Shown here in pieces: positions 33,292-45,521 of a stretch of 64,000 nucleotides of DNA (positions within the stretch are counted from its first letter, which is position 1; every line of letters begins with the position of its first letter). The notes under the pieces were generated by a model that did no database searches, was not told where the DNA came from, and saw nothing but the letters and a program-made list of their open reading frames with translations. The position numbers and the translations under genes are program-made. Source of the DNA: Thermomicrobium sp. 4228-Ro (GTDB lineage Bacteria > Chloroflexota > Chloroflexia > Thermomicrobiales > Thermomicrobiaceae); assembly GCF_026241205.1 (NCBI RefSeq), contig NZ_JAPFQM010000001.1:620001-684000 (forward strand). Reading direction: 5' to 3'.

Positions 33292-34053
33292 ATGCCGTAC
33301 TGGGCGCTGAACGCCGTGCGCATCTACTACGCTCGCGCGGGATCGGGAGTACCTGTCCTTCTCCTGCATCAGTATTTCGGGACGCACGAGAGTTGGCTCG
33401 CCCTCTTTGACCTCCTCCGGAGGCACTTCGACGTCATCGCTCCAGACCTGCGTGCCCACGGCCGGACGAGCGATCCCGGCGGGCGGCTGACACTGCCCGG
33501 ATTCACCGAGGACATCGCGGAGCTGGCACGCGCGCTCGAGATCGGGTCGGCACATCTCGTCGGCGCGAGCCTCGGGGCGATGGTCGCAGCACGTTTGGCG
33601 GTGACGCGAGCGATCGAAGCACGCTCGCTCGCTCTGATCGGTGCACCGAATTTCGCTGCTCCGTCGACGACCGAGTACACCCGCTCGATGATCGAGGAGA
33701 TCTTCCCTGCGAACGAGGAGGAATATGGTCACCTGCACCGGGCGCACGGCCCGCACCACGCACGGGAGCGACTGCTCCACACCTTCGCGCAGGACAGTAT
33801 CGACCGTCCCCGCGAGATGCAGACGTGGTACGAAGGACTGGAGGGACTCGACTGCCCGATCCTCCTCATGGCTGGCGACAACGATCCGGTCTCACCGGCC
33901 TCTTGGGTGGTCGAGCTCGCCAGCCGTCTCGGGCACGGGGAAGTCTGCCTCCTACCGCGCGCCGGCCACTTCCCACACCGGAGCGTGCCCCACCTCGCCG
34001 GAGGGGTGCTGCTCGACTTCTTGCTCCGAGCCGAGCGAGAAGCAGCCCCGTGA
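33292..34053 (+). CDS. Alpha/beta-fold hydrolase
   Basis: 253 residues from ATG 33292 (GAGGG upstream). It has LLLHQYFGTHESW (oxyanion region), DLRAHGRT, the nucleophile elbow VGASLGAMVA (Ser100), and a C-terminal GDNDPVSP with the acid Asp and AGHFPHRSVP with the catalytic His. There is no signal peptide. This is the esterase/lipase or C-C hydrolase type; the substrate cannot be told. It stands alone between divergent and convergent neighbours. Confidence 0.82.
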   Translation: MPYWALNAVRIYYARAGSGVPVLLLHQYFGTHESWLALFDLLRRHFDVIAPDLRAHGRTSDPGGRLTLPGFTEDIAELARALEIGSAHLVGASLGAMVAARLAVTRAIEARSLALIGAPNFAAPSTTEYTRSMIEEIFPANEEEYGHLHRAHGPHHARERLLHTFAQDSIDRPREMQTWYEGLEGLDCPILLMAGDNDPVSPASWVVELASRLGHGEVCLLPRAGHFPHRSVPHLAGGVLLDFLLRAEREAAP

Positions 34054-34061
34054 CTCCCGCC

Positions 34062-34508
34062 TCACATCCCACCCGGGCGCAGACGCTCGCCGAGGATGAA
34101 GGCGACCTGTCCGAGGACGAGGACGAACAGCGCGACCGCGAGCAGGACTACAAGCAACCGCCGCGACAGTCCCGCGCGGATCCCGAGATAAAGCGCAGCC
34201 ACCAGCGGCGCACCCATCAGCGCTGCATAGTGCGCGATTTCGACGCCAGTGCCGACCCCGCTCGGTGCGCTCAGTCCGAAGCCACGTGCCCCGGCCGGGA
34301 GCACGAGAACCGAGAGGATCAAGCCGGCCAACGGGAGGACGGTGGCGACTACCTTGTCGAGCAGCCGCCACCGCGGGTTCGCCCACGCCAACAAGACACC
34401 GACCGGCCAGATGACAGCGGTCGCGCCGACCGCGACGGCGATCAGGAAGTCCTGGTCAGTCCACTCGCGCTGTGACGCATCGTGCGACGGCAGTGACTGT
34501 TGCTGCAT
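34062..34508 (-). CDS. Small polytopic membrane protein, unknown
   Basis: 148 residues from ATG 34508; a GTG directly before it is an alternative. About four TM helices are predicted (residues 22-42, 50-70, 85-105, 117-137), with little soluble sequence. It lies 33 bases downstream of rho on the same strand and may be read from the rho transcript. I recognise no family. Confidence 0.55.
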   Translation of the reverse strand: MQQQSLPSHDASQREWTDQDFLIAVAVGATAVIWPVGVLLAWANPRWRLLDKVVATVLPLAGLILSVLVLPAGARGFGLSAPSGVGTGVEIAHYAALMGAPLVAALYLGIRAGLSRRLLVVLLAVALFVLVLGQVAFILGERLRPGGM

Positions 34509-34541
34509 CACGACAGGGCCTCTGCATCACTCGACCGTGTC

Positions 34542-35852
<1,311 letters not shown>

Positions 35853-36131
35853 GGTTTCCGTCCTCCTCGAAGCGGTTCGTTTGGCCACTGAGCTGTTCTC
35901 CCTTACTGTCACACGACAACGACGCCTCCTGCGCCTCCCCACGCCGGTGCGCACGATGCACCCGCGAGACGGTCGCAGCACGACGCAGCCCAACGTGTGG
36001 TCATAACGAGATCTGTCGGTCGATCAGCGGACAATCAGGAACCTCGACGCTCGATAGTCTTTCGCGTGAAATGCTCTGGTCTCCGGAGTACGATGGATGG
36101 CGCAAGACCAGGATGCCACGGAGAGGCACAA
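35853..36131 (-). other. Long 5' leader region of rho
   Basis: 279 bases between the glpX terminator and the rho start. No leader peptide with a good ribosome site or clear riboswitch is visible. Long leaders are common for autoregulated rho genes, so regulation here would be plausible but is not shown. Confidence 0.35.
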
Positions 36132-36149
36132 GGCGCGGAATCCCGCGCC
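36132..36149 (-). terminator. Terminator of glpX
   Basis: On the minus strand GGCGCGG, loop GATT, CCGCGCC, then TTGTGCCTCTCC, 4 bases past the glpX stop. Confidence 0.65.
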
Positions 36150-36152
36150 CTG

Positions 36153-37160
36153 CTACTGTACCACAGCCCGCTCCTCGGTGTCAAACGCGACGGTCTCGTA
36201 CTCCTGTACCTTCGCGAGCCGATGCTCCGCAACGATCCGGCGGATCGTTCCGCTCCGGGAACGCATGACGATCGAGTGCGTGCGCGCTCCGTTCCGCGTG
36301 AAGCGCACTCCCTCGACCAGGTCACCCGTCGTGATGCCGGTCATCGCGAAGAACACGTTGTCGGAGCGGACCAGGTCGTCAGCCGTGAACACCTTGTCGA
36401 GCTCCAGCCCCTGCTCCAGCGCGCGTCGCCGCTCGTCCTCGTCGCGTGGATACAGCGTGCACTGGATCGCCCCACCGATACACTTGAGCGCGGCAGCCGC
36501 GACCACTGCTTCCGGGGAGCCGCCGATCCCCATCAACACGTCGACACCCGACTCCGGGAACGCAGTCATGATCGCACCGGCCACATCACCGTCGGTGATC
36601 AGGCGAATGCGGGCACCGGCTCGCCGCACTTCCTCGATAAGATCCTGATGGCGGGGACGATCGAGAATGACGACGGTCAATAAGCGCACACTCATCCGCT
36701 TTGCCTCAGCGATACGGTGCAAGTTCTCGGTCGGCGACAGCCGGATATCGATCGCCTGCGCCGCCTCAGGGCCGACGGCGATCTTGTTCATGTACACGAT
36801 CCCTGGCGGGTAGTACATCGACCCACGCTCGGCCAGCGCCACGACCGAAACCGCACCGGGCATGCCGTTCGCGCAGAGCCGCGTCCCGTCGATCGGGTCG
36901 ACCGCGAGGTCGCCTTCCGGCGGCTCACCGGTGCCGACCTCCTCGCCGATGTAGAGCATCGGCGCCTGATCCTTTTCGCCCTCACCGATCACGACGATGC
37001 CCTTCATGTGCACCGTCGAGAGCATGCGGCGCATCGCCCGGACGGCTGCAGCGTCAGCAGCATTCTTGTCGCCGCGTCCGACCCACTGTGCTGCCGCCAG
37101 CGCGGCCGCTTCGGTCGTCCGTACCAGCTCCAACGCCAGGTTGCGATCGAGCTGCTCCAT
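36153..37160 (-). CDS. glpX: Fructose-1,6-bisphosphatase class II
   Basis: 335 residues, normal for GlpX. It has the metal and substrate blocks of the family: [68 protein letters not shown] and [21 protein letters not shown]. The enzyme removes the 1-phosphate of fructose-1,6-bisphosphate in gluconeogenesis, with lithium-sensitive, metal-dependent chemistry. Some homologues also act on sedoheptulose bisphosphate. GGAAGGAAGG precedes ATG 37160; the stop of the upstream helicase gene is 4 bases before the start codon. Confidence 0.94.
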   Translation of the reverse strand: MEQLDRNLALELVRTTEAAALAAAQWVGRGDKNAADAAAVRAMRRMLSTVHMKGIVVIGEGEKDQAPMLYIGEEVGTGEPPEGDLAVDPIDGTRLCANGMPGAVSVVALAERGSMYYPPGIVYMNKIAVGPEAAQAIDIRLSPTENLHRIAEAKRMSVRLLTVVILDRPRHQDLIEEVRRAGARIRLITDGDVAGAIMTAFPESGVDVLMGIGGSPEAVVAAAALKCIGGAIQCTLYPRDEDERRRALEQGLELDKVFTADDLVRSDNVFFAMTGITTGDLVEGVRFTRNGARTHSIVMRSRSGTIRRIVAEHRLAKVQEYETVAFDTEERAVVQ

Positions 37161-37164
37161 ACGC

Positions 37165-40092
37165 CTACCTTCCTTCCGTTGCCGCGGTACTCGCTGCTAA
37201 TCGCTCTTGATGGCGCGTCAACCACTCCTGCGCGAGGCGCGGAATCTGGACGATCGACGTGCGCCGGACGGTGCAGGGAGGCAAGGACTGGACGAACAGC
37301 TGACCATACCGACGGGTCACGATGCGACGGTCCAGCACGACGCACACACCGTAGTCACGCGTGCTTCTGATCAGCCGGCCGAACCCCTGCTTGAACCGGA
37401 GTACGGCCTGCGGCACCGCATACTCGTGGAAGGGATCCGCATAGGCCTCGCAGCGCGCGGCGAAGACCGGGTCGCTCGGTACCGCGAACGGGAGTTTGAC
37501 GATGACGAGGACACTCAAGGCCTCGCCAGGAACGTCGACACCTTCCCAGACGGCATTCGTGCCCAGCACCACCGTCTCCGGTCGCGCCTTCAGGCGCTCG
37601 ACGAGTTGCCGCGGGCTTCCGTCCAACCGCTGCCCGAGAACGAGAATCCCTTCCTGTTCGAGCGGCCGCTTGATCGCCCGGTACGCCGCCTGCAGGGCAC
37701 TGTGCGACGTGAACAGGACCAGCGCCCGTCCACGCGTCACCCGCAGCAAGTTGATCAACGCTTCGCTGACCTGCCGCTGATAACCCGGTTCGCCCGGTTC
37801 AGCGACATCCTCGGCAAGACAGAGCAGCGTCGACGTCGCATAATCGAACGGCGAATCGACGACCAGCTCGTCCGCATCCGCAAGCCCCAGCTGCTGGCGG
37901 ATGTACCCGAAGGAGCGATCTACCGTCAAGGTAGCCGAGGTGAGAACGCAGGTTTCGAGGCGCGAGAACAGCAGCTCGTTCAACAGGGAAGCGACTTCGA
38001 GCGGAGCCATATTGAGGCTGACGGCTGGTGGTTGGGGACGCCAGGACAACCAGTACACCCGCTCGGCACGCGGCTGGAACAGCACCTCTTGGAGCCGCTC
38101 GTGCATCTCGCGAGCACGCCGCTCGAGCACGTCCAGCTCGGTCATCAGCTCACTGAGTTCGTCACGAACCGATTCCGGGAGCTCCTCGAGGCGCAGGCTC
38201 GCCCAGTGCAGGGCCGTGACGACCGTCCGGAGGTGCGTCGTCAAGCTCTGGCCGATCTCTTCGACAGTCATCCAGGCTGTCTCATGGCGGAGCGCTTCCG
38301 TGATCCGGATTTGCCGATCGTATCCGCCGTTCTCGACCGGGTGCCGCTGGGCGATATCGCCGAGCGACAGAAACAGCGTCTCGGCCTGCTGCTGCAGCGC
38401 CTCGACACGCGGCCACCACTCGGTCAGCTTCTCGCCCAACTCCTGGGCCAGCGCCCGCGCTCGCGCTTCCGGAACCGCTGCGAGCCCTGTCCACAGCTCG
38501 CCCAGTGCACCGACGAAACGCCCCACATGATCGACCCCGAGCGTCCGGCGGATGAGCTCACGCACGTCATCGTGCGTCACTTGGAAACCGAATTGCTGCG
38601 TCGCTTCCTCGACGAGATGATGCGCCTCGTCGACGACGAGATACCGGTACGGCGGGAGTACACGACTCTCTGCGAGAAGATCCGAGAGCAGGAGCGCATG
38701 GTTCACGATGACAATGTGCGCTCCCTCCGCCGTCGCCCGCGCTCGATAGAGAAAACACTGATTCCGTCGGTGAAAGAGGCACCGGTTGGGTACGCACGCT
38801 CCTTCCGATTCCGCGACCTGTGCCCACGCCAGTTGCTCCTCGTTGCTCAGATGCAACTCGGCGCGATCGCCCGTCTCTGTCTGGGGAAGCCACGCCGTGA
38901 TCTTGGCTGCGAGCAATGCCTCGGCGCGACTCTGGAAGGGCTCCCGCTGGCGCAGGAACCAGCGACGCAGGCACAAGTAATTCGCGCGGCCCTTGAGGAC
39001 CGTCGCGCGGAATCGCGCTGCTCGTGCCAGCCGTGAATCCCGCTCGGCTGCAGCCTCCAGCGCGCGCCGCAGCAACGGCAAGTCCTTCGCATAGAGCTGG
39101 TCCTGCAGCGCCAGCGTTTCGGTGGAAACGACCACCGTCTCGCCGCGCTCGACCGCATGGAGGATGGCCGGCAAGAGATAGGCGAGCGACTTCCCCGTAC
39201 CGGTTCCCGCCTCCACCAGCAGCTGACCGCCCTCGTTGAAAGCGCGGGTGACCGCCTCCGCCATCGCGACCTGACCGGCACGGAACTCGTAGTTCGACAA
39301 GGTGACAGCGAAGGGACCGTCCGGGCTGTACAGCCCAGCGACCCACTGCGGGTCGATGACGGGTGCCTCCCCAGTCGGTTCCAAGCGCGGCGGGCGCTCC
39401 CGCGGCAGGAGGAAGACGAGTTCCGCCGCGTGGCTGACGCCCGGCACTGTCGAACGCAGGCGTTCGGCCAGGGCACCGCCGAGCGCACCGATTCCCTGCT
39501 CGGCCAGTTCCCGGTAGATCGCCTCGAAGACGTCGGATTCGGGCAAACCGGCCTGCGCAGTGTAGTCGGCCAGGCGGCGCAACGTCTCCAGATCGTACTC
39601 GCGCAACAGATCGCACAGACCGAGAAACACTGCCATCGTCGTCTCGACATCGGCCATCGCTCGATGCTGCTGCGCGACCGAGATGCCGAGCCGGGCAGCG
39701 ATACTCGCCAACGAGTACGCCGGCAGGTCCGGGAGCAAGATCGTCGCCAGCCGGAACGTATCGTAGACCGGGTTCCGCAGTTCCAGGCCCTGCGCAGCCA
39801 GCATCTGCAGATCGTAGTCGGGCGACTGCCCAACGATCGGATGGTTGCGGACGAACTGCCGGAGCCGCGGTGCAACCTGCGCGAAGGTCGGTGCACGGCG
39901 AAGATCACGCATCGTCAGGCCGGTCAGGCTCGAGACCGCGAGCGGCAAGGGGCGACGTGGCTGGACGAGCGTCTCGAACCGCTCGAGCACCTGCTCGTCG
40001 CGGAACTTGACCGCCGCCACCTCGATGATCTCGTCTCGTTCCGGATCCATTCCCGTCGCCTCGATGTCGAGCGCGACGTAGATCCGCGGCAT
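37165..40092 (-). CDS. dinG: DnaQ exonuclease - DinG helicase fusion
   Basis: 975 residues from ATG 40092 (GAGGAG upstream; GTG 40104 has it too close). Residues 1-170 are a DEDDh 3'-5' exonuclease: VALDIEATG (ExoI), [11 protein letters not shown] (ExoII) and QHRAMADVE (ExoIII). The rest is an XPD/DinG-type superfamily-2 helicase: [19 protein letters not shown] (Walker A), [14 protein letters not shown] (DEAH), TSATL, and C-terminal [13 protein letters not shown]. Four cysteines for a 4Fe-4S cluster are present (NYLCLRR; then ACVPNRC and NQC). Firmicute DinG has this fusion but often lacks the cluster, so having both is notable. The likely role is unwinding of R-loops or damaged DNA. Confidence 0.88.
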   Translation of the reverse strand: MPRIYVALDIEATGMDPERDEIIEVAAVKFRDEQVLERFETLVQPRRPLPLAVSSLTGLTMRDLRRAPTFAQVAPRLRQFVRNHPIVGQSPDYDLQMLAAQGLELRNPVYDTFRLATILLPDLPAYSLASIAARLGISVAQQHRAMADVETTMAVFLGLCDLLREYDLETLRRLADYTAQAGLPESDVFEAIYRELAEQGIGALGGALAERLRSTVPGVSHAAELVFLLPRERPPRLEPTGEAPVIDPQWVAGLYSPDGPFAVTLSNYEFRAGQVAMAEAVTRAFNEGGQLLVEAGTGTGKSLAYLLPAILHAVERGETVVVSTETLALQDQLYAKDLPLLRRALEAAAERDSRLARAARFRATVLKGRANYLCLRRWFLRQREPFQSRAEALLAAKITAWLPQTETGDRAELHLSNEEQLAWAQVAESEGACVPNRCLFHRRNQCFLYRARATAEGAHIVIVNHALLLSDLLAESRVLPPYRYLVVDEAHHLVEEATQQFGFQVTHDDVRELIRRTLGVDHVGRFVGALGELWTGLAAVPEARARALAQELGEKLTEWWPRVEALQQQAETLFLSLGDIAQRHPVENGGYDRQIRITEALRHETAWMTVEEIGQSLTTHLRTVVTALHWASLRLEELPESVRDELSELMTELDVLERRAREMHERLQEVLFQPRAERVYWLSWRPQPPAVSLNMAPLEVASLLNELLFSRLETCVLTSATLTVDRSFGYIRQQLGLADADELVVDSPFDYATSTLLCLAEDVAEPGEPGYQRQVSEALINLLRVTRGRALVLFTSHSALQAAYRAIKRPLEQEGILVLGQRLDGSPRQLVERLKARPETVVLGTNAVWEGVDVPGEALSVLVIVKLPFAVPSDPVFAARCEAYADPFHEYAVPQAVLRFKQGFGRLIRSTRDYGVCVVLDRRIVTRRYGQLFVQSLPPCTVRRTSIVQIPRLAQEWLTRHQERLAASTAATEGR

Positions 40093-40120
40093 CGTTCCGG
40101 TCACTCCTCGCTCGTTTCTG

Positions 40121-41227
40121 TCACGACACGGGAAACGACTCGACCAAACGGATCAGTTGGAGAAGCCCACGCTCGAGCGGTGGAAGCTCGATCGTTTCCT
40201 CGAGCGTGTGACTGCCACGCCCCCGCGTCAAACCGATGCAGATCGCCGGGATGCCCGCACCGATCGCCGCATTGGCATCGGTACTCGATGCGTCCAGGAT
40301 CGGCTCGATACCCAGCTTCCGGAGAATCCGCACCGCCTGCTGCACGAGTATCGAATCGGCTGGTGTCTCCCCAGCCGGTCGCTCGCCCAAAAGCTCGATA
40401 TCGACCGCGATCGAACCACAACGGTGCCGGACACAGATCGCCTCGACCGCGCGATAGAGCCGCTCCAATTCCCGCCGGTCGATCGAGCGGAGGTCGACGA
40501 CCGCCTGCGCCACCGGCGCGATCGTGTTGACGGAGACGCCCCCCGCGATCGTGCCCACATTGTACGTCGTCTTGGGCACGCGCGGCACCTCGAGCTCGGT
40601 CAAAGCGCTGACGATGCGGGCCAGTTCGTGAATCGCACTCGGCGTGCCGAAATTTCCCCAGCTGTGCCCGCCAGGGCCGCGAACGACGATGCGGATACGG
40701 ATCGACCCGACGGCGACATGGGTGACGCGCCCCAGGTTGTGTCCCTCGACGGCGATCACCGCACCCAGTTCCGGCCCATAGCGGTCGATGAGGGCCCGCA
40801 TACCACGGAGGTTCCCGAGCCCCTCTTCACCGACATTCGCTGCCAGGATGACATCCCCGGGGAGTTCGAGCCCGCTGGCCGCGAGAAACTCCCACAACGT
40901 GAGCAGCGCCGCGACACCGAGCGCATTGTCGCCGATTCCCGGCCCCCGGATCCAGCCGTCACCGCGCTCGAAGGTGAGCGGCGTCTCGCGGGGAAAGACC
41001 GTGTCGAGATGAGCGGCCAGGAGCAGACTCTTCGCGTGCCCGCGACCGCGCCACCGCACGACCACGTTGCTCACCTCGTCCACCGTGACCTCAGCACCGC
41101 GATCGCTCAGCCATTCCGCCACGAAGCGAGCACGCTCAGCTTCTTCGAAGGTCGGCGCCGGAATCGCAGCAATCACACACGCAAGAGAGGCGACCTGTTC
41201 GACTATGTCGCTCGGCAACGTTCGCAT
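40121..41227 (-). CDS. M20-family metallopeptidase
   Basis: 368 residues; AAGGAG precedes ATG 41227. Binuclear-zinc motifs are in the right order: AAHLDTVFP (His, Asp), GPGIGDNALGVAALL (bridging Asp), ANVGEEGLGNLRG (general-base Glu, metal Glu), and a C-terminal GSHTLEETIELP (His). The lid/dimerisation domain inserts around residues 180-290, with RGPGGHSWGNFG. Members are aminoacylases, di- or tripeptidases or carboxypeptidases; the closest type cannot be named from motifs alone. It ends 28 bases before the helicase start, so the two may be co-transcribed. Confidence 0.85.
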   Translation of the reverse strand: MRTLPSDIVEQVASLACVIAAIPAPTFEEAERARFVAEWLSDRGAEVTVDEVSNVVVRWRGRGHAKSLLLAAHLDTVFPRETPLTFERGDGWIRGPGIGDNALGVAALLTLWEFLAASGLELPGDVILAANVGEEGLGNLRGMRALIDRYGPELGAVIAVEGHNLGRVTHVAVGSIRIRIVVRGPGGHSWGNFGTPSAIHELARIVSALTELEVPRVPKTTYNVGTIAGGVSVNTIAPVAQAVVDLRSIDRRELERLYRAVEAICVRHRCGSIAVDIELLGERPAGETPADSILVQQAVRILRKLGIEPILDASSTDANAAIGAGIPAICIGLTRGRGSHTLEETIELPPLERGLLQLIRLVESFPVS

Positions 41228-41338
41228 GCATTCTTCTCCTTCTCGGATGGCGGCCAGGACACGCCGGCTCTCGCACCGGCAGTCTACCGGGAACGCACCC
41301 CTCCACGCGAATGGTTCCGGATGCGCGAACTAGCCGAC

Positions 41339-41367
41339 TTGTGAAGAGTCTCCGCACAGCGTACACT
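41339..41367 (+). promoter_or_regulatory. Promoter of the sdh operon
   Basis: TTGTGA (41339-41344), 17-base spacer, TACACT (41362-41367); predicted start near 41374, about 63 bases before sdhC. Confidence 0.65.
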
Positions 41368-41436
41368 TCCCGCAGCGACCAGGCACGCGTTCTCGTTCCC
41401 GCCTTGCTCGCCGATCGAGTATTGGGAGGCTGAGCG

Positions 41437-41841
41437 GTGACGACCGAGACGGCACGCGAGGTAACGAGCCGGGGGATCAGCGCGTACCGTGGGTACCGTC
41501 CCCCACCCGGGATGATTTCCTGGGCCCTCCACCGCATCACCGGGCTCGGCGTCTTGCTCTTCTTGCTGCTTCACATCGTCGATATTTTCATCGTCAATTA
41601 CGGGCCGGACGCGTTCAACGAGCTCTTGTTCTTGTATCGGCACCCGGTCTTCCGCATCGGCGAGATCATCTTGGTCGCTGGTCTCTATTATCACGCCGCG
41701 AACGGCGTACGGATCATCCTGATCGACTTCTGGCCGCAGGCCTATCGCTTCGAACGAGAACTCTTCTACGGTGTCATCGCTGTCTTCCTGCTCGCATTCA
41801 TTCCGACAGCGGTCCTGATGATTCGGGCCATACTGACATGA
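41437..41841 (+). CDS. sdhC: Succinate dehydrogenase cytochrome b subunit
   Basis: 134 residues from GTG 41437 with GGGAGG upstream. Three TM helices are visible (about 36-58, 75-97, 108-130). The segment ISWALHRITGLGVLLFLLLHIVDI, with Ser, His and Arg, is the SdhC quinone/heme signature, and LYYHAANGVRIIL supplies another His. With SdhD it anchors the SdhAB heads to the membrane, binds heme b and delivers electrons from succinate to quinone. It is the first gene of the sdhCDAB operon. Confidence 0.9.
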   Translation: MTTETAREVTSRGISAYRGYRPPPGMISWALHRITGLGVLLFLLLHIVDIFIVNYGPDAFNELLFLYRHPVFRIGEIILVAGLYYHAANGVRIILIDFWPQAYRFERELFYGVIAVFLLAFIPTAVLMIRAILT

Positions 41842-41854
41842 CGAGGAGCGAACG

Positions 41855-42268
41855 ATGACTGCTGTCCGGCCGCATGTGGGTCGCGAACGGCCATCAGGAG
41901 GCTTCGAACTCTTTTCGTGGTATTTCTTCCGGTTAAGCGGCCTCCTCTTGATCTTCCTGGCGATCGGGCACGTGGTTATCATGCACGTCATCAACACGGT
42001 GGACGAAATCGACTGGCAGTTCGTCGCCGATCGCTGGCACTCGCCGTTCTGGCGCGCCTATGACTGGTTGATGCTGTTCCTGGCACTCCTGCACGGTCTC
42101 AATGGGGCCCGGCTGGCGGTGGACGACTACATCCGGCCCCAGGGTTGGCGCATCCTGGCGCACTCGATCCTTTGGACGCTCGCGCTCCTCTTCCTCATCA
42201 TCGGCTCGATCGCGATCCTGACCTTCGATCCGACTCGCTTCCAAGCGGTCGCACAAGCAGGGGGTTGA
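41855..42268 (+). CDS. sdhD: Succinate dehydrogenase membrane anchor subunit
   Basis: 137 residues, 13 bases after sdhC. Three TM helices (about 18-45, 68-88, 100-122). Conserved histidines are in LAIGHVVIMHVIN and LLHGLNGARL, candidates for heme ligation. Its size and position between sdhC and sdhA define it as the second membrane subunit. Confidence 0.88.
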   Translation: MTAVRPHVGRERPSGGFELFSWYFFRLSGLLLIFLAIGHVVIMHVINTVDEIDWQFVADRWHSPFWRAYDWLMLFLALLHGLNGARLAVDDYIRPQGWRILAHSILWTLALLFLIIGSIAILTFDPTRFQAVAQAGG

Positions 42269-42271
42269 ACG

Positions 42272-43999
42272 ATGTATCACCGCTTCGATGCTGTCATCGT
42301 CGGTGCTGGCGGCGCTGGGCTGATGGCCGCTGCCCAGCTGGCTGGTCGTTGCAACGTCGCGGTCATCAGCAAGCTCTACCCGGTCCGTTCCCACACTGGA
42401 GCCGCCCAAGGCGGAATCGCCGCCGCGCTCGGCAACGTGGAAGAAGACCACTGGATCTGGCACATGTTCGATACCGTCAAGGGCGGTGACTACCTCGTCG
42501 ACCAGGACGCTGCCGAGGTTCTGGCACGCGAGGCGATCGACGCCATTATCGAGCTCGAGCACTGGGGATTTCCCTTCAACCGCACACCGGATGGCCGCAT
42601 CGACCAGCGGCGCTTCGGTGGTCATACGCGGAACTTCGGTGAAGGGCCGGTCCGGCGCGCCTGCTACGCAGCCGACCGGACCGGACACATGATCCTGCAG
42701 ACACTGTACCAGACTGCGCTCAAGCGGCAGGTCACGTTCTTCGACGAGTTCATGATGCTCGACCTCCTGCTCACCGACGACGGCGTCTGCACCGGCGTGG
42801 TCGCGATGGACATCGAGACGGGCGAGATCCACGTCTTCCACGCCAAGGCCGTCCTGCTGGCCACCGGCGGCTTCGGCCGGGTGTACAAGGTCACCAGCAA
42901 CGCCCTCGCTGCGACCGGCGATGGCGACGCCATCGCCTTCCGCCGGGGAATCCCGCTCGAGGACATGGAGTTCTACCAGTTCCACCCGACCGGCATCTAC
43001 AAGATGGGCATTCTCCTCTCCGAAGCTTGCCGCGGCGAGGGAGGCATCCTCCGCAACGGTCTCGGGGAGCGGTTCATGGAGCGCTACGCACCGACGCTCC
43101 TCGACCTCGCCCCGCGCGACATGGTCTCGCGCGCCATCTACCAGGAGATCCGGGCTGGTCGGGGCGTGGACGGCAAGGACTACGTCTGGCTCGATCTCAC
43201 TCACCTGCCGGCCGATGTGATCGAGACGAAGCTTCCCGACATCACCGACTTCGTGCGGACGTACCTCGGTCTCGATCCGGTGAAGGATCTCATCCCGATC
43301 CAACCCACGGCGCACTATGCGATGGGCGGGCTCCCGACCGACGTCGACGGTCGGGTGACGGTCGACGCGCAGAACACTCCGATCCCGGGACTCTACGCCG
43401 CCGGCGAGTGCGCCTGCGTCAGTGTGCATGGGGCGAACCGGCTCGGTACCAATTCACTCGTCGACCTGGTCGTCTTCGGCCGGCGGGCCGGGCGACACAT
43501 GCTCCAGTTCGTCCGGGAGAACGACTTCCACCCGCTGCCGAAGGAACCGGACTACCGTGCCCGCGCCGAGGTCGAGTGGATCCTCGAGAACGAGGGGAAC
43601 GAGCGCGTCGCCCAGATCCGTGCCGAGCTGCAGGAAGCGATGATGACCGATGCCGGTGTCTTCCGGACAGGGGATGGCCTCAAGCGCCTCCAGCAGAAGC
43701 TCGGCGAACTCCGCAACCGCTACACCCGGATCCGGATCGACGACAAGAGCCGGACGTTCAACATGGAACTCGTCGAGGCACTGGAGCTCGGATTCCTCCT
43801 CGACTGCGCTGAAGCGATCGCTGCGTCCGCGCTCGCCCGGGAGGAGAGCCGGGGCGCGCATTATCGGGAGGATTTCCCGGTACGCGATGACGCCAACTGG
43901 CTCAAGCACACCTTGATCACGCGGACGTCCGGCGGTCTGCAACTCTCCTACAAGCCGGTCGTGATCACCCGGTTCGAGCCGAAGGAGCGGGTGTACTGA
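42272..43999 (+). CDS. sdhA: Succinate dehydrogenase flavoprotein subunit
   Basis: 575 residues. The FAD-binding N-terminus is [34 protein letters not shown] contains the His that carries FAD covalently. Active-site blocks [34 protein letters not shown] and [21 protein letters not shown] follow, ending in the C-terminal helical domain. It oxidises succinate to fumarate in the TCA cycle on the inner face of the membrane. In the right order it could also run as fumarate reductase; the paired C and D anchors favour an aerobic dehydrogenase. Confidence 0.95.
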   Translation: MYHRFDAVIVGAGGAGLMAAAQLAGRCNVAVISKLYPVRSHTGAAQGGIAAALGNVEEDHWIWHMFDTVKGGDYLVDQDAAEVLAREAIDAIIELEHWGFPFNRTPDGRIDQRRFGGHTRNFGEGPVRRACYAADRTGHMILQTLYQTALKRQVTFFDEFMMLDLLLTDDGVCTGVVAMDIETGEIHVFHAKAVLLATGGFGRVYKVTSNALAATGDGDAIAFRRGIPLEDMEFYQFHPTGIYKMGILLSEACRGEGGILRNGLGERFMERYAPTLLDLAPRDMVSRAIYQEIRAGRGVDGKDYVWLDLTHLPADVIETKLPDITDFVRTYLGLDPVKDLIPIQPTAHYAMGGLPTDVDGRVTVDAQNTPIPGLYAAGECACVSVHGANRLGTNSLVDLVVFGRRAGRHMLQFVRENDFHPLPKEPDYRARAEVEWILENEGNERVAQIRAELQEAMMTDAGVFRTGDGLKRLQQKLGELRNRYTRIRIDDKSRTFNMELVEALELGFLLDCAEAIAASALAREESRGAHYREDFPVRDDANWLKHTLITRTSGGLQLSYKPVVITRFEPKERVY

Positions 44000-44000
44000 G

Positions 44001-44696
44001 ATGCAGGTGACGGTACGCGTCCAGCGGTTCAATCCCGAGAAGGACACCAAGCCCTACTACCAGGAGTACACGGTCGAAGTCGAGCCGACCGATCGGGTCC
44101 TCGATGCCCTGAACGCCATCAAGTGGTACCACGACGGGACGCTCACGTTCCGGCGCAGCTGCGCGCACGGCGTGTGCGGGTCCGATGCCATGCGGATCAA
44201 CGGGCGCAATCGGCTGGCCTGTAAGGTCCTCATCAAAGACCTCGGTCCGAAGATCACGGTCGAGCCCTTGCTCGGCTTTCGCATCATCCGCGATCTCGTC
44301 GTCGACATGGAGCCCTTCTTCGCCCAGTACCGGGCCGTGATGCCCTACTTGATCAACGACGAGCCACCACCGGTACGCGAGCGCCTGCAGTCACCAGAAG
44401 AGCGTGAGCGCTACGACGATACGACGAAGTGCATCCTCTGTGCCTGCTGCACCTCGGCGTGCCCGATCTTCTGGACTACGGAGTGGCTGGGGCCAGCTGC
44501 CATCGTCAACGCGCATCGTTTCCTCTTCGACTCGCGCGATCGCGCGACCGAGGAGCGCCTGGCGATCCTCAACCAGAAGTTCGGCGTCTGGCGCTGTCGG
44601 ACGATCTTCAACTGCACGGAGGCGTGCCCGCGCGGTATCCAGGTGACCAACGCGATCGAACAGGTCAAGCGGCGGATCCTCTTCGAGGAAAGCTGA
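44001..44696 (+). CDS. sdhB: Succinate dehydrogenase iron-sulfur subunit
   Basis: 231 residues, starting one base after the sdhA stop, with AAGGAG upstream. All three clusters can be placed: the 2Fe-2S ligands in RRSCAHGVCGSDAMRINGR and RLACKV, the 4Fe-4S ligands in CILCACCTSACP, and the 3Fe-4S ligands in CRTIFNCTEACPRGI. It passes electrons from the flavin to the membrane subunits. Confidence 0.95.
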   Translation: MQVTVRVQRFNPEKDTKPYYQEYTVEVEPTDRVLDALNAIKWYHDGTLTFRRSCAHGVCGSDAMRINGRNRLACKVLIKDLGPKITVEPLLGFRIIRDLVVDMEPFFAQYRAVMPYLINDEPPPVRERLQSPEERERYDDTTKCILCACCTSACPIFWTTEWLGPAAIVNAHRFLFDSRDRATEERLAILNQKFGVWRCRTIFNCTEACPRGIQVTNAIEQVKRRILFEES

Positions 44697-44708
44697 CGGG
44701 GGCACGGC

Positions 44709-45182
44709 ATGCGCAACCCGTTCGATTGGGACTATCTCACAGCTCCGCTCTGGCAGACGCCCACCTGGGGCCCCTTTTCGATCGCCTTCGTGACGGTGTA
44801 CGTCATCGGTTTTCTCGCGTGCTTGTGGATCTACAATGATCCGCGACGTCTCATTCGCAAACGCGACCCGCTCCTTGCCGAATTTCTCCAGCGGATCGCT
44901 GGCTGGGGACTCGCGGTCTTCGGCGTTGGTCTCTTCTTCTTCCTCTTCCGGCTCGGTCGGATCAGCGCCTTCAATCTCTCCATGCGCATTTGGCTCTACC
45001 TGTCGGCGCTCTCGTTCCTCGTCTGGCTGCTCTACGCTGGACACGTTCTCTACCGTGTCTACCGGCCACTGGCACGACAGCGCCAGGAGGAGCTCCGCCG
45101 CAAGCAATACGCGCGAATCCCGAAGCGCGCCGCACGTCGCCTCCCTCGGGCGGAGCCACCGGCGGCCAAGCAGTCCCGCTGA
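44709..45182 (+). CDS. Membrane protein linked to the sdh operon, unknown
   Basis: 157 residues; GGGGG precedes ATG 44709, 12 bases after sdhB. Three TM helices (about 24-42, 64-86, 97-120) are followed by a basic cytosolic tail (RRKQYARIPKRAARRLPR). No heme or metal motif is obvious. Its place at the end of the sdh operon suggests a role in assembly or membrane anchoring, but this is only inferred from position. Confidence 0.7.
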   Translation: MRNPFDWDYLTAPLWQTPTWGPFSIAFVTVYVIGFLACLWIYNDPRRLIRKRDPLLAEFLQRIAGWGLAVFGVGLFFFLFRLGRISAFNLSMRIWLYLSALSFLVWLLYAGHVLYRVYRPLARQRQEELRRKQYARIPKRAARRLPRAEPPAAKQSR

Positions 45183-45204
45183 ACGAAGAACTGCCGAAAC
45201 GAAC

Positions 45205-45234
45205 GGGCTGCCCTGGCTTCAACCAGGGCAGCCC
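45205..45234. terminator. Shared terminator of the sdh operon and SRP RNA
   Basis: A perfect 12-bp stem (45205-45216 with 45223-45234) with a 6-base loop. On the minus strand it is followed by GTTCGTTTCGG, a fair T-tract for the SRP RNA. On the plus strand it lies 22 bases after the last sdh-operon gene. Confidence 0.75.
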
Positions 45235-45244
45235 GACGGAAAAT

Positions 45245-45515
<271 letters not shown>

Positions 45516-45521
45516 ACAGTG

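Noticed and set aside
37207-39036. 609-codon frame antisense to the DinG gene
   Set aside because: Shadow frame with no domain pattern; the sense product is unambiguous.
41933-43429. 498-codon frame antisense to sdhA/sdhD
   Set aside because: Shadow of conserved sdh genes.
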